Source of the DNA: an uncultured Eubacteriales bacterium
GTDB lineage: Bacteria; Bacillota; Clostridia; Monoglobales; Monoglobaceae
NCBI GenBank assembly: GCA_958352815.1
Contig: CATWQA010000025.1
Location: 1 to 31,088 of the forward strand
Length of the DNA stretch: 31,088 nt
Direction: 5' to 3'
The notes beneath the pieces were generated by a model, which did not search any database, was not told the DNA's origin, and saw only the letters and a program-made list of their open reading frames with translations. Shown in pieces: positions 21,551 to 29,756 of the stretch (its first letter is position 1; every line of letters begins with the position of its first letter). The translations under genes were made by a program, and so were the position numbers.

Positions 21551-23857
21551 CTAATACTCGTTCCAGTAATCATCGTCGCCTCCCGCGTCCTCGGCGTTCT
21601 CGTTGACAATCTTGTGCTTCTTCTCCATTATGTAGAGTATTACCGCGAAAATTATTCCCACAGCAAAGCAGCCCAGATACAGGTACACCACCGGCGGCGT
21701 TTCAAAGTTCATTGTAGAAAGGGGGTTGTAGAACACGGAGACGGACTTGTACCCATCATCCCCTGTTGCGTCAAACTCCGCAGGCATAACCTCGCACATG
21801 CTCTCGAACAGCCTGTATATAAACTCTGCCGCCGACTTTCTGTCAAAGCGGTTCTCGGTGGCACAAAGCGCCATGCCGTCGTTGATTATTCCCTCTCTTG
21901 CGCCCAGAGCAAGGGCGGGGAGAGAGGTCTTTCTCATATACTGAACATCGGGATAATTAAGGTACGAGCTTGCGTATGGTCTGTCACTGTCGCCGCCCGT
22001 TTCGGGGAAGTAGTACCCCTTGTAATCCACAAGGAGCGCCAGGCTCATTACAAAGCTGTCCTCCAGACCCACTGCGGAATTACCGTTAAAGCGAAGCCCG
22101 CCCTGGTCTGTGTACAGCTTAATTCCCGCCTCCTCGATTGAAGCAACGTATACCGACTGGGGGTCGGACTCATCCACGTCGTTATAGTCCACTCTGGCGT
22201 CGGTGTCAACCGTAAAGAGTATTCCCGCCACGGCTCTTGCCGCGTCGTAGTTGGAGTACTGCTCGTCGGGCTTGAACCGACCGCCGTTGGCGGTGAAGTA
22301 GTCCTTTGAAACAAGCTCCTTTATATGCTCCTGCTCCTCCTCAGAAAGGTCGCCTATATCCGAAATCTCCGGCATACTGTTTTTCACCTTGTAAAGTCCG
22401 GAGCTGTTGGTCTTAAACTCAATGGCTCTGTTATGCTCGTCATATATTCCGCCGATGTTAAAATCTCTGCCGTCCTTGGTGTTGTAAACGCTGTCAAACT
22501 TACCCTCTGCCGGAAGTGAGAAGTTTACTTTAATCGGCAGCTTGTTAATGGTTTGACCGCCCTCGTCATAAAAGCTTATAACATAACCTCCGCCTATGGC
22601 AGAGCCCATTTCTACTGAAAATGCGCCGTACTCATCTATCAGGTAGTTGCAGGTGGGCTTATCCATAATAATGCTGTGGTTGTTATCCCCCAGCATAATG
22701 CGCATGGTGGATATGCCCAGGTTATCATCCTTCATGTCGCTTTCAAAGACCACTCGGGGCGCGGAGCCCTCGTTGAGGTTCTTTACGATAAGCTGAATTG
22801 GGACAACAATGTCCTTGTTGGGGCTAATGCCTCTCTCGCTTGCCACAGCCCACAGAGCGTCGCTTGCGGAGACCGCCGCCGCTGCCGCGTCCTCAATGTC
22901 GTCAAGGGACAAAGTGACCGTATTATTCTCCGCCTCAAATTCGGTTTTGGAATTTCTGAGGCAGGCGGCGGTAATGTACGCCGCAATCTCGTTGACCGCA
23001 ATTCCGTTGGGAGAGTTGTCCCCCAAGCCGTCCAGAACCTCAATAAGATAATCTCTGTACTCCTCGATTGAGGTAAATTCTCTTGTTCTGTCGTAATCAA
23101 TCTCTATATTGGAAAGGGTTTTGGTTCCCTTTTGGGCGTCCTCCAAAAATCCCATCTTTATAAACTTGTCGTCTAAGGCGGAAACGGTTCCCAGCTCGGT
23201 TGCCACGTAGCCGCAGCTTGTGCCCGCCTCTTTCAGCTTTGCATAGTAAAGGGAGCCGTTATGCATACCGTTTGCCGACTCTAAGTACTCAGGGATATAG
23301 TGAACCAGGTACGTTCCGTCCTCCAGGCGGGCAAAATACTGAATTTTGCAGCTCTCAGGGGAGCGGGTCCACATGGTTCCCCTCGGGTCCTGCTGGGGCG
23401 GGTGGTAGTTGCCGTCGGTATGATCGATATAGTAATCGTCCGCCACACGTTTGACTGCGTCGGGAGTGGTATCCAAGTCAAAGGTGTTCTTCACGCACAG
23501 TCTCAGGGTCTCGGGGGTTACGGTTTTTGTCTGCCCGCTGATAGGGGCGTTGGGGTTTTCCCGATCCCGCTTGCTGTACGCCAAAAACTGCCACCAAATT
23601 ATTTCGGACATCTTGCGGCTCCAATTTCTTGTGTCCAGAACGATTTTGCCGCCGTTGTCCCCCTCAAAGTCAGTGGTGTAGCACGCGCCGAAGCGGCAGA
23701 GATAGTCGCTCAGGGCGGTTCTCTGCTCAAGGCTCATTTGCTGCCCTGCGTCTGTATATTCCTTTTGGATAACATCGTCCTCGGCAAAAGCCCATGTGGG
23801 CAAACCGGAGAATATTAATGCTGTCAGAGTTAAAATATAAATGATTTTGTATCTCAT
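21551..23857 (-). CDS. Large extracytoplasmic protein with C-terminal membrane anchor, SLH-like segments
   Basis: 768 residues, first gene of the envelope operon; not recognised as a named family. The signal peptide ends at about AFA/ED (residue 25). The large extracellular region is soluble and acidic, with a few cysteines. At about 520-640 there are stretches resembling degenerate S-layer homology repeats: GGRFKPDEQYSNYDAARAVA, LRFNGNSAVGLEDSFVMSLA and ENRFDRKSAAEFIYRLF, each spaced like SLH units. A transmembrane helix (about 723-745, VVYLYLGCFAVGIIFAVILYI) and a short acidic cytoplasmic tail end the chain. Topology is therefore outside-to-inside, with the SLH-like part near the wall. GAGGAT precedes the ATG. 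Co-transcription with FHA, SEDS polymerase and PBP suggests a wall-assembly or wall-sensing role. Confidence 0.82.
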   Translation of the reverse strand: MRYKIIYILTLTALIFSGLPTWAFAEDDVIQKEYTDAGQQMSLEQRTALSDYLCRFGACYTTDFEGDNGGKIVLDTRNWSRKMSEIIWWQFLAYSKRDRENPNAPISGQTKTVTPETLRLCVKNTFDLDTTPDAVKRVADDYYIDHTDGNYHPPQQDPRGTMWTRSPESCKIQYFARLEDGTYLVHYIPEYLESANGMHNGSLYYAKLKEAGTSCGYVATELGTVSALDDKFIKMGFLEDAQKGTKTLSNIEIDYDRTREFTSIEEYRDYLIEVLDGLGDNSPNGIAVNEIAAYITAACLRNSKTEFEAENNTVTLSLDDIEDAAAAAVSASDALWAVASERGISPNKDIVVPIQLIVKNLNEGSAPRVVFESDMKDDNLGISTMRIMLGDNNHSIIMDKPTCNYLIDEYGAFSVEMGSAIGGGYVISFYDEGGQTINKLPIKVNFSLPAEGKFDSVYNTKDGRDFNIGGIYDEHNRAIEFKTNSSGLYKVKNSMPEISDIGDLSEEEQEHIKELVSKDYFTANGGRFKPDEQYSNYDAARAVAGILFTVDTDARVDYNDVDESDPQSVYVASIEEAGIKLYTDQGGLRFNGNSAVGLEDSFVMSLALLVDYKGYYFPETGGDSDRPYASSYLNYPDVQYMRKTSLPALALGAREGIINDGMALCATENRFDRKSAAEFIYRLFESMCEVMPAEFDATGDDGYKSVSVFYNPLSTMNFETPPVVYLYLGCFAVGIIFAVILYIMEKKHKIVNENAEDAGGDDDYWNEY

Positions 23858-23888
23858 TTTAAATCCTCATAATTATATTTATTTAAAT

Positions 23889-23924
23889 CGGAGCATGGCT
23901 CCGTCAAGCTCGCTTGAAACGGAG
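23889..23924 (-). promoter_or_regulatory. Alternative hairpins in the leader of the envelope operon
   Basis: Two hairpins share one arm. GCTCCG (23898-23903) can pair with CGGAGC (23889-23894), or the overlapping CTCCGTCAAG (23899-23908) can pair with CTTG...ACGGAG (23913-23924). Only one can form at a time. They lie between the promoter at 23947-23974 and the first ribosome site, a layout compatible with attenuation or a protein-binding leader. Confidence 0.5.
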
Positions 23925-23946
23925 ACTACCCCAGTATCTTTGTTTT

Positions 23947-23974
23947 ATTATACCACATATTTCTGAATTTTCAA
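23947..23974 (-). promoter_or_regulatory. Promoter of the envelope operon
   Basis: On minus, TTGAAA (23969-23974) and TATAAT (23947-23952) are 16 bp apart, giving a leader of about 80 nt before the first gene of the SEDS/PBP operon. Confidence 0.78.
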
Positions 23975-24090
23975 TACAAGAATGGTTTTTTGTGGAAGTT
24001 TACCCATACAAATTGTGATTTTGTTCGGGAGCCCTATGCCCGCTTGCGGCGCATATATAAACGGATTGATATATATGTAAATGTTCACGG

Positions 24091-24325
24091 TGTAGGGGGC
24101 GGCTTCCCAGACGCCCCGTATACAAACCAATGTGAGAATATAAATTAACCGGGATAATGATTAAAGAAAATCCCAATTCCGCACAATATGATCTTTTCTG
24201 TAAATATTACGGGCGGGGCGTATAGGAATCCGCCCCCTACAGCATGACGGTTACGTCTATCAAAATCCCCTTAAACTTCTGAAAATTGTTGGTTTATCGG
24301 CGGGCGCAGCAAGCGGCGCCCCTAC
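24091..24325. repeat. Three short GTAGGGG-type palindromic units
   Basis: TGTAGGGGGCGG (24091-24102), with ACGCCCCGTATAC behind it, has an inverted partner ending CCGCCCCCTACA (24230-24241). The two units share the frame GTAGGGGGCGG-TTCC-ACGCCCCG in opposite orientation. A third related unit (GGCGGGCGCAGC...GGCGCCCCTACG) lies near 24300-24326. No coding sequence is supported between 23975 and 24730. Confidence 0.6.
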
Positions 24326-24367
24326 GAATTTATGATATGTAGTTATTATATCATTTACATAATTAAA

Positions 24368-24480
24368 GCCCGCCCCGGCGCTTGGGGAGGTCGCGGCAAG
24401 CGCAACGGGGCGGGCGATTTGCCAAATTATCAAATTTAAATAAAATTACATGGGATTTAGATAAAACACAGACGTTTACA
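24368..24480 (+). repeat. Palindromic repeat A, copy 3
   Basis: GCCCGCCCCGGCGCTTGGGG pairs with CAAGCGCAACGGGGCGGGC, followed by TATCAAATTTAAATAAAATT and ACATGGGATTTAG. Structure and order match the copies at 11919-12030 and 13421-13530. Confidence 0.85.
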
Positions 24481-24546
24481 CTGATTATTAATCCATATAA
24501 TTCATATCAATACATCGGCGTATCTGAGCCTAGCCCGGTTCCGCCC

Positions 24547-24720
24547 TGTCGGCGCCAACTTAGGTTTATTATTGACATTGCATACTTTCTGCAAATTAGA
24601 ATACTTCGAGCCGTCCAACTTCAGAGAAGTTGGGTCACAGCCAGACCCGGGCGGTGTCGGTTTTTCCCCTTCAGGGAAACCGATTAGGGCAGAGCCCCAA
24701 AACCCTTTTTGGGGAAACAA
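24547..24720 (+). repeat. 96-bp module B, copy 2, with adjoining two-hairpin block
   Basis: 24547-24642 is the gap-free match of 3443-3538, including the invariant CCAACTTC/GAAGTTGG hairpin, here with loop AGA. Downstream (24650-24698) are degenerate versions of the two composite-repeat hairpins: GGTTTTTCCCC-TTC-AGGGAAACC and GGGC-AGA-GCCC. The upstream flank has diverged from the other copies. Confidence 0.75.
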
Positions 24721-24730
24721 GGGTTAAAGC

Positions 24731-24767
24731 AAAAAAGCGCCCCGAAAGAGAGTATCTTTCGGGGTGC
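24731..24767 (-). terminator. Terminator of the cohesin/dockerin cluster
   Basis: A 10-bp stem CCCCGAAAGA/TCTTTCGGGG (24740-24749 with 24755-24764) is followed on minus by CGCTTTTTT. It lies 11 bases past the stop of the last SLH gene. Confidence 0.92.
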
Positions 24768-24774
24768 GTAAATA

Positions 24775-25989
24775 TTACTCTGTCTTGCCGACTCTTGACA
24801 GGAGGGCTGCCGCCTCGGCTCTGGTTGCCGATGAAGCAGGGTTAAACATATTATTATCGCCTGTGAGCAAGCCCATATCCGTCAGGGCAGATACATAGGG
24901 CACGGCATAATCCGAAATACTGCCCGCATCGGTATATTCGAGGGCGGTCTCGGAGGTCGCCTTGAGCTGTCTGCCGATTATGGCAGCCATTTGCTCTCTG
25001 GTTACGGTATCGTTGGGCGCAAACTCTGTCTCGGAAACGCCGTTTATAATTCCCGCCGCAACTGCTGCGCCGACATACGGAGCATACCACTCATCGGCAG
25101 GAACGTCCGCAAAGGCGGTTTCTCCTGTTGTCACATCAAGGTCAAAGAGGGCAACCGCCTCTTTGGTAAACTCAGCTCTGGTTATGTCCGTATCGGGATA
25201 AAAGTTGCCGTCATCACTGCCGTTTACTATGCCCTTAGCATACAAATCCATAACGTACTCAAATGCCCAGTGGGTCGCGGGCAGGTCTGCAAAAACCTGA
25301 ACCGCAGGTGTCGCTGCCCCGGTGGGCGCAGGGGTCGCTGTTGCCGACGGGGCAGCTGATGCTGTGGGAGCAGCAGTCGCCGTAGGCTTTGCCGTGGCAG
25401 TCGGCGTTGTATTGCCGCTTGACGGTCTGTTCGTGGGATCCGCTGTGGGCTCTGCCGTAGGCTCCGCTGTTGGGTCGGGCTCCGGAACAGGCTCCGGAGT
25501 AGGCGGAGTATCAGCCGTAATAGTAATTAATATATCATCTGCCGTTACGTCCAATATTTCCAAATCTGATGTTACGACGTCAGATTTAATGTTGTTGCTG
25601 TTTCTCGTTATCGTTCTTGCATCTTCAAGAGCAGTAAATCTCAGGCTTGCAAAGGGAACGCCTGCCGTTATTTCTACATTACTTTCAAGAGCTCCGATTC
25701 TTATATTTCCTTTTTCGCTGTCAATGTAAATTAAAAAGTCACTGTCACCTTCCTGCTCAACATAAAACGAGCCTATATCAAAAGCCCATTCAAAAGCAGA
25801 AAAAATATTAGCTGTTAAATCAGTGTCCGAAACCAAATCCACAACCACGCTCTCGCCCTGCTTTACTACTATGCTTTCAGGCTCAATATGGATTGTACCG
25901 TCGCTTCCTGCGGAAACCCAGGTTGCGCCAAAGCATGATAGCACAAGGGACAGGACAAGAATTAACGAGAGCCGTTTAGTAATCCTCAT
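24775..25989 (-). CDS. Cohesin-like, S-layer homology surface protein
   Basis: 404 residues. A signal peptide (1-27, ending VSA/GS) is followed by one cohesin-like beta-sandwich (about 32-158). Marks are the IEPESIVVKQGESVVVDL first strand, FEWAFDIGSF, and IRIGALESNVEITAGVPFASLRF. A Pro/Thr/Ala/Glu linker (161-228) leads to three SLH repeats (about 230-402: VFADLPATHWAFEYV, ITRAEF, TREQMAAIIGR, TRAEAAALLSR), which bind pyruvylated secondary wall polymer. The exposed cohesin-like module is therefore tethered to the cell wall. ATG 25989 has AGGAG eight bases upstream. An upstream in-frame start lacks one. It is the last gene of the cluster, after a hairpin at 26024-26053 that may lower its level. 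A dockerin partner is encoded two genes upstream. Binding between the two is inferred, not shown. Confidence 0.88.
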   Translation of the reverse strand: MRITKRLSLILVLSLVLSCFGATWVSAGSDGTIHIEPESIVVKQGESVVVDLVSDTDLTANIFSAFEWAFDIGSFYVEQEGDSDFLIYIDSEKGNIRIGALESNVEITAGVPFASLRFTALEDARTITRNSNNIKSDVVTSDLEILDVTADDILITITADTPPTPEPVPEPDPTAEPTAEPTADPTNRPSSGNTTPTATAKPTATAAPTASAAPSATATPAPTGAATPAVQVFADLPATHWAFEYVMDLYAKGIVNGSDDGNFYPDTDITRAEFTKEAVALFDLDVTTGETAFADVPADEWYAPYVGAAVAAGIINGVSETEFAPNDTVTREQMAAIIGRQLKATSETALEYTDAGSISDYAVPYVSALTDMGLLTGDNNMFNPASSATRAEAAALLSRVGKTE

Positions 25990-26023
25990 AGTCTTTACTC
26001 CTTTTATCAAATAGTTATTAAGA

Positions 26024-26053
26024 AAGGGGAGATCCGCTTTCGAACCTCCCCTT
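26024..26053 (-). terminator. Terminator-like hairpin between the two SLH genes
   Basis: Arms AAGGGGAG (26024-26031) and CTCCCCTT (26046-26053) form a stem with only a weak T-rich tail on minus (TTTCTTAATAAC). It may partly stop transcripts of the large gene, or stabilise its 3' end, and so set a lower level for the downstream gene. Confidence 0.6.
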
Positions 26054-26095
26054 AATTTCAATTAGTTATATAACTCTGTTCGAGTTTTTGGCTAA

Positions 26096-29000
26096 TTATT
26101 CAGCTTCCGGTGAAGCGGTTGCTGTTGCCTCGGGCTCTGCTGTTGCAGTTGCTTCGGGATCAGCTGTTGCTGTTGCCTCCGGAGTTTCTGCAATCTCATT
26201 CATAACTCTGTCAATAAGAGTTGCTGCCTCTGCACGTGTTGCGTTAGCCTTGGGCTGGAACGAACCGTCTGTGTAACCATTGAGCAGTTCGCTTGCTGAC
26301 AGACCTGCAACGTAGGGCTTAGCGTACTCTTCGATAGAGTCAGCGTCTGTGTATGTCAGAGCTGCGTCTGAAGTTGTTCCCAGATATCTGCCGATGATAG
26401 CAGCCATCTGCTCACGTGTTACCTGAGCCTCGGGATCAAACTCTGTCTCTGTTACACCTGTTACAATTCCTGCCTCCAGAGCTGCTGAGATAACCTCTGC
26501 ATACCAAGCGTCAGCTGCAACGTCTGTGAACTGAGTTGTGATTGCTGTAGCCTTGAGACCGAATACTCTAACTGCCATAGCTGTGAACTCTGCACGTGTT
26601 ACGTTGCTCTCAGGCTCGAAGGTTGTTGCTGATGTTCCGTTTACAACGCCTGCGTTGTAAAGATCCATGATGTAGCTATATGCCCAGTGAGTTGTGGGAA
26701 CGTCATCGAATACCTGAGTTCCGGGCTCAACTGTGGGAGCGGGTGTTGCAGGAGCGGGTGTTGCCGTAGCACCTGTTGACCAGCCGCTGGAACCGCCGCT
26801 GCTTGTTGTATTAGCAGCTGTAGCCGGGAACGCATATGTCAGTGTTACTGTTCCGTCTTCATTAACTCTTACGGTAGCATCCGAACCGTTGATAAGACCG
26901 GTAACATCGCTTGCAAATGTGTTGCCGCCGATAGGTGTTGCTGTAACTGTTGCTGTGTAAACAGTCTTGGGAGCAAACTTACCTGTAGATGACGCGGGGC
27001 TCCATGTAACCTCTCCCAGTGTGTAGAACGCACCCTCGGGAGCTGTTGCAACTGTGCTCATATCTACGTTCTTAACGGGTCTTGTAACTGTTGCTGAAAC
27101 CTCGTTCAGAACATATGAAACCGTCAGAATATCTGCTTTGTTGCCGTAGATTACCTGGTAATCCATACCGTTAAGCATGGGCTTAATTGTGATGCCTGAC
27201 TCCTCGCCGTAAGCGATTTCCTCTGTTGAACCGTCTGTCTTTGTTGCTGTGATAACAAGACCTGTGGGATCAAGAGCTTCGCCTACTTCATAAACCATCT
27301 TTGTGGGGTTAGTTGTTATAGCGATTGAAGCAACGTCTGTTGCGTCGATAACAGCAACCTCAACGGTCTTGTCTTCGTCAACCTTGATTTCGGAATCAAC
27401 CTTAACGATATCAACTTCCTTGCCCTCAATAGTTTCGATTACAACTGTGTATGAGCCAACGGGAACTTCGCCGACAAACTCTGTTCCGTTCTGTGTGAGA
27501 ACGATTTCATCACCTGTCTCCTTGTCAACCAGCTTAACCGCTGTAACGCCTTCATCAGCCTTATATGTTACTGTGTACTTATCAGCGGGCGCTGCTGTAG
27601 GAGTAGCTGTGGGCTGTGTAGGATCTGTTGTGGGAGCCTCTGTGGGAGCTGCCGTAGCTGTTGCTGTGGGAGCCGGTGTAGGTGTAGCGGGAGCTGTGTA
27701 AACAACGTCAACCGTTACGTCCTTAGAAGGCATTGTGAAGGTTGCGCCCTCGATTGCAACGCCGTCTACTGTGATTGTCATAGTTGAACCCTCAACAGCA
27801 GGTGTTCCCTCAAATGTAACTGTGTCACCCTCTGCAATCTGGTACTTAATATTGCTTACCTCAGCAGCTGTTGCGCCGGGAACATACTTGATACCATAGA
27901 TACCAATGTTGTTGTTACCGCCGATAACTACCTCTGAACCTGCTGCAACATCTACTGTACCTGAAACGGGCTGACCAACATACTTGTTCTGCTCCGCATC
28001 AAACTCTTCTTCTGCCAGCTTCTCATAAATCTTTGTTCCGTTCTGATGAATCTCGCAATATCTTCCGTCATTCTGGCTTGAACCTGATACAAAGTAAACT
28101 GTTACAGTACCTGCTGCATCAGGTGTGAATGTGAATACGCGGCTAAGCTTGCCTGCATCAAATGTTGACTTTCCGCCAAGCTTAATTCTGTTAGCAAATG
28201 TAATACCATCGCACTCAGCGCCTGCTGCATATGCTGACTTTCCGTCTGTTGTGAATGACAAACCATTGCCAAGATCATGAGTTCCTGCTGTAAATGTTGT
28301 TGAAGTATCTTCACCAAATGTCCAGAAAATTTCATCTCCTGTTACGGGAGGCTCTTCGGGCTCTGCTGTTGCTGTTGCTTCAGGCTCTGTTGTAGCTGTA
28401 GCTGTAGCTTCGGGCTCTGTTGTAGCCGTTGCTGTAGCTTCAGGCTCTGCCGTTGCTGTAGCTTCAGGCTCTGCCGGAGCTGTTGCTGTTGCCTCAGGCT
28501 CAACTACGCCCTCATATGTATAGGACAGACCCATAAGCTCACCTGTGAAGCCTCTTCCATAAAGAATGTACTGGCTGCCTGCTGTAAGCTCAAACTCGTT
28601 TTCTACAACAACTCCTTCTGTACCGGTGATATCATTTTCAATCACGGTAAGTTCTCCTGCTGTGTTATCCCAAAGCTGTACCTTTCTGGGTCCCTTTGTA
28701 GAAGGTGCTGCGCCGATCCAAACCTTAAGAGTACCGTCCTTAACAGGCTCGATTACCAAAGCTGTCTGATCATCTTCGTTCTTTGTAATAAGCTTTGAGA
28801 AGGGTTCCTCCTCGGTCGGTGTGAGAATTTCGCTGAGATCAGATCCGCCGATACGGATTGCCAGCTTCGCCTTCTGCTCAACGCCGTTGATTGTAGCAGT
28901 GTAATTAGTTGAGTCTGCAGCTGTTACTGCAAATACAGAGCTTACCTTTATTCCGTCGTTCTCATATACAACGCTGTCTTCTTCTATTGTCTCACCTGCT

Positions 29001-29680
29001 GTGGGCAGATAGTAAGCTGTAACTTCGCCTGTAACAGGTTCGTTTGTTGCTGTAGCAATAGGCTCAGATGTTGCTGTTGCCTCAGGCTCAGCCGTTGCAG
29101 TAGGATCTGCAGGTACCTCTGTAGGCTCTGTGGGATATACATCGCCGCTAGCGTTCTTCAGAACACCGTCACCGCCTGTAACGTTAAGTGTAGCATTGTA
29201 TGTTGCAGGTGTCTTAACTGTTATATCAAACGAAGGTGCTGTTGCATCAAGATACTGCATTGATGTATTAACAAGGTCACACTTCTGATTTGTGAATGTG
29301 TACACGCCGTCAGCAACGCCTTCCTTAGCTGTAATTCTAAGTTCAGCTATAGGCTTTCCTGCCTCAACCTGTGCTGTAAAGGAACCAAGCTTAATTAATC
29401 CCTGAGACTCAACACTAACTGCATACGGGGAATCTGTTCCTTCTTGTACTACATCGAACACATTTGTATCAAACACGTATTCTATTGCGGAACCAAATCC
29501 TGCAATACCTGAAAAACCTGAGTTAATGCTTACAACGAGCGATTCGCCGGGAGCAATACTCGCCTGATTGGTTTCTGCCGTAAATGTATACTCATCAGCA
29601 AAAACATTTACGGTGCAAAGGCTCAATATCATTGAGATAGCAACGAAAAGAGCCGCTGCCTTTTTAAAACTTTTTACCAT
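26096..29680 (-). CDS. Multi-domain cohesin-like, Ig-like, S-layer homology surface protein
   Basis: 1194 residues. Signal peptide 1-28 (VFA/DE). Cohesin-like domain 31-156 (ASIAPGESLVVSINSG, GSAIEYVFDTNVFDV, GLIKLGSFTAQVEAGKPIAELRI). After a linker, module A 217-392 and module B 449-601 are beta-rich and may be carbohydrate-binding or structural. Ig-like units follow at about 605-662, 700-780 and 781-860 (a Big_4-like block, SIAITTNPTKMVYEVGEALD), with another beta-rich stretch at 880-955. Three SLH repeats occupy 988-1160. An odd 29-residue PEATATA-rich tail (1166-1194) extends beyond the SLH region. Linkers at 185-215 and 392-445 are EPEATATA tandem repeats. There is no catalytic domain. 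AAAGGAG precedes the ATG at a spacing of about ten bases. It lies 77 bp after the dockerin gene and is probably in the same transcript. Confidence 0.9.
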   Translation of the reverse strand: MVKSFKKAAALFVAISMILSLCTVNVFADEYTFTAETNQASIAPGESLVVSINSGFSGIAGFGSAIEYVFDTNVFDVVQEGTDSPYAVSVESQGLIKLGSFTAQVEAGKPIAELRITAKEGVADGVYTFTNQKCDLVNTSMQYLDATAPSFDITVKTPATYNATLNVTGGDGVLKNASGDVYPTEPTEVPADPTATAEPEATATSEPIATATNEPVTGEVTAYYLPTAGETIEEDSVVYENDGIKVSSVFAVTAADSTNYTATINGVEQKAKLAIRIGGSDLSEILTPTEEEPFSKLITKNEDDQTALVIEPVKDGTLKVWIGAAPSTKGPRKVQLWDNTAGELTVIENDITGTEGVVVENEFELTAGSQYILYGRGFTGELMGLSYTYEGVVEPEATATAPAEPEATATAEPEATATATTEPEATATATTEPEATATAEPEEPPVTGDEIFWTFGEDTSTTFTAGTHDLGNGLSFTTDGKSAYAAGAECDGITFANRIKLGGKSTFDAGKLSRVFTFTPDAAGTVTVYFVSGSSQNDGRYCEIHQNGTKIYEKLAEEEFDAEQNKYVGQPVSGTVDVAAGSEVVIGGNNNIGIYGIKYVPGATAAEVSNIKYQIAEGDTVTFEGTPAVEGSTMTITVDGVAIEGATFTMPSKDVTVDVVYTAPATPTPAPTATATAAPTEAPTTDPTQPTATPTAAPADKYTVTYKADEGVTAVKLVDKETGDEIVLTQNGTEFVGEVPVGSYTVVIETIEGKEVDIVKVDSEIKVDEDKTVEVAVIDATDVASIAITTNPTKMVYEVGEALDPTGLVITATKTDGSTEEIAYGEESGITIKPMLNGMDYQVIYGNKADILTVSYVLNEVSATVTRPVKNVDMSTVATAPEGAFYTLGEVTWSPASSTGKFAPKTVYTATVTATPIGGNTFASDVTGLINGSDATVRVNEDGTVTLTYAFPATAANTTSSGGSSGWSTGATATPAPATPAPTVEPGTQVFDDVPTTHWAYSYIMDLYNAGVVNGTSATTFEPESNVTRAEFTAMAVRVFGLKATAITTQFTDVAADAWYAEVISAALEAGIVTGVTETEFDPEAQVTREQMAAIIGRYLGTTSDAALTYTDADSIEEYAKPYVAGLSASELLNGYTDGSFQPKANATRAEAATLIDRVMNEIAETPEATATADPEATATAEPEATATASPEAE
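28350..28500 (-). repeat. Coding tandem repeat, EPEATATA linker
   Basis: Near-identical units encode EPEATATA with one- or two-codon variants in the linker between modules A and B. The same unit appears in the linker at about 29040-29110 and in the C-terminal tail at 26096-26180, so recombination between the three sites is possible. Confidence 0.75.
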
Positions 29681-29756
29681 AGTTTATTTTCTCCTTTCAA
29701 TTTGTCATAACCACAGTCAAATTATAACTCAAATTAATGAAGTTGAACCACTAAGC

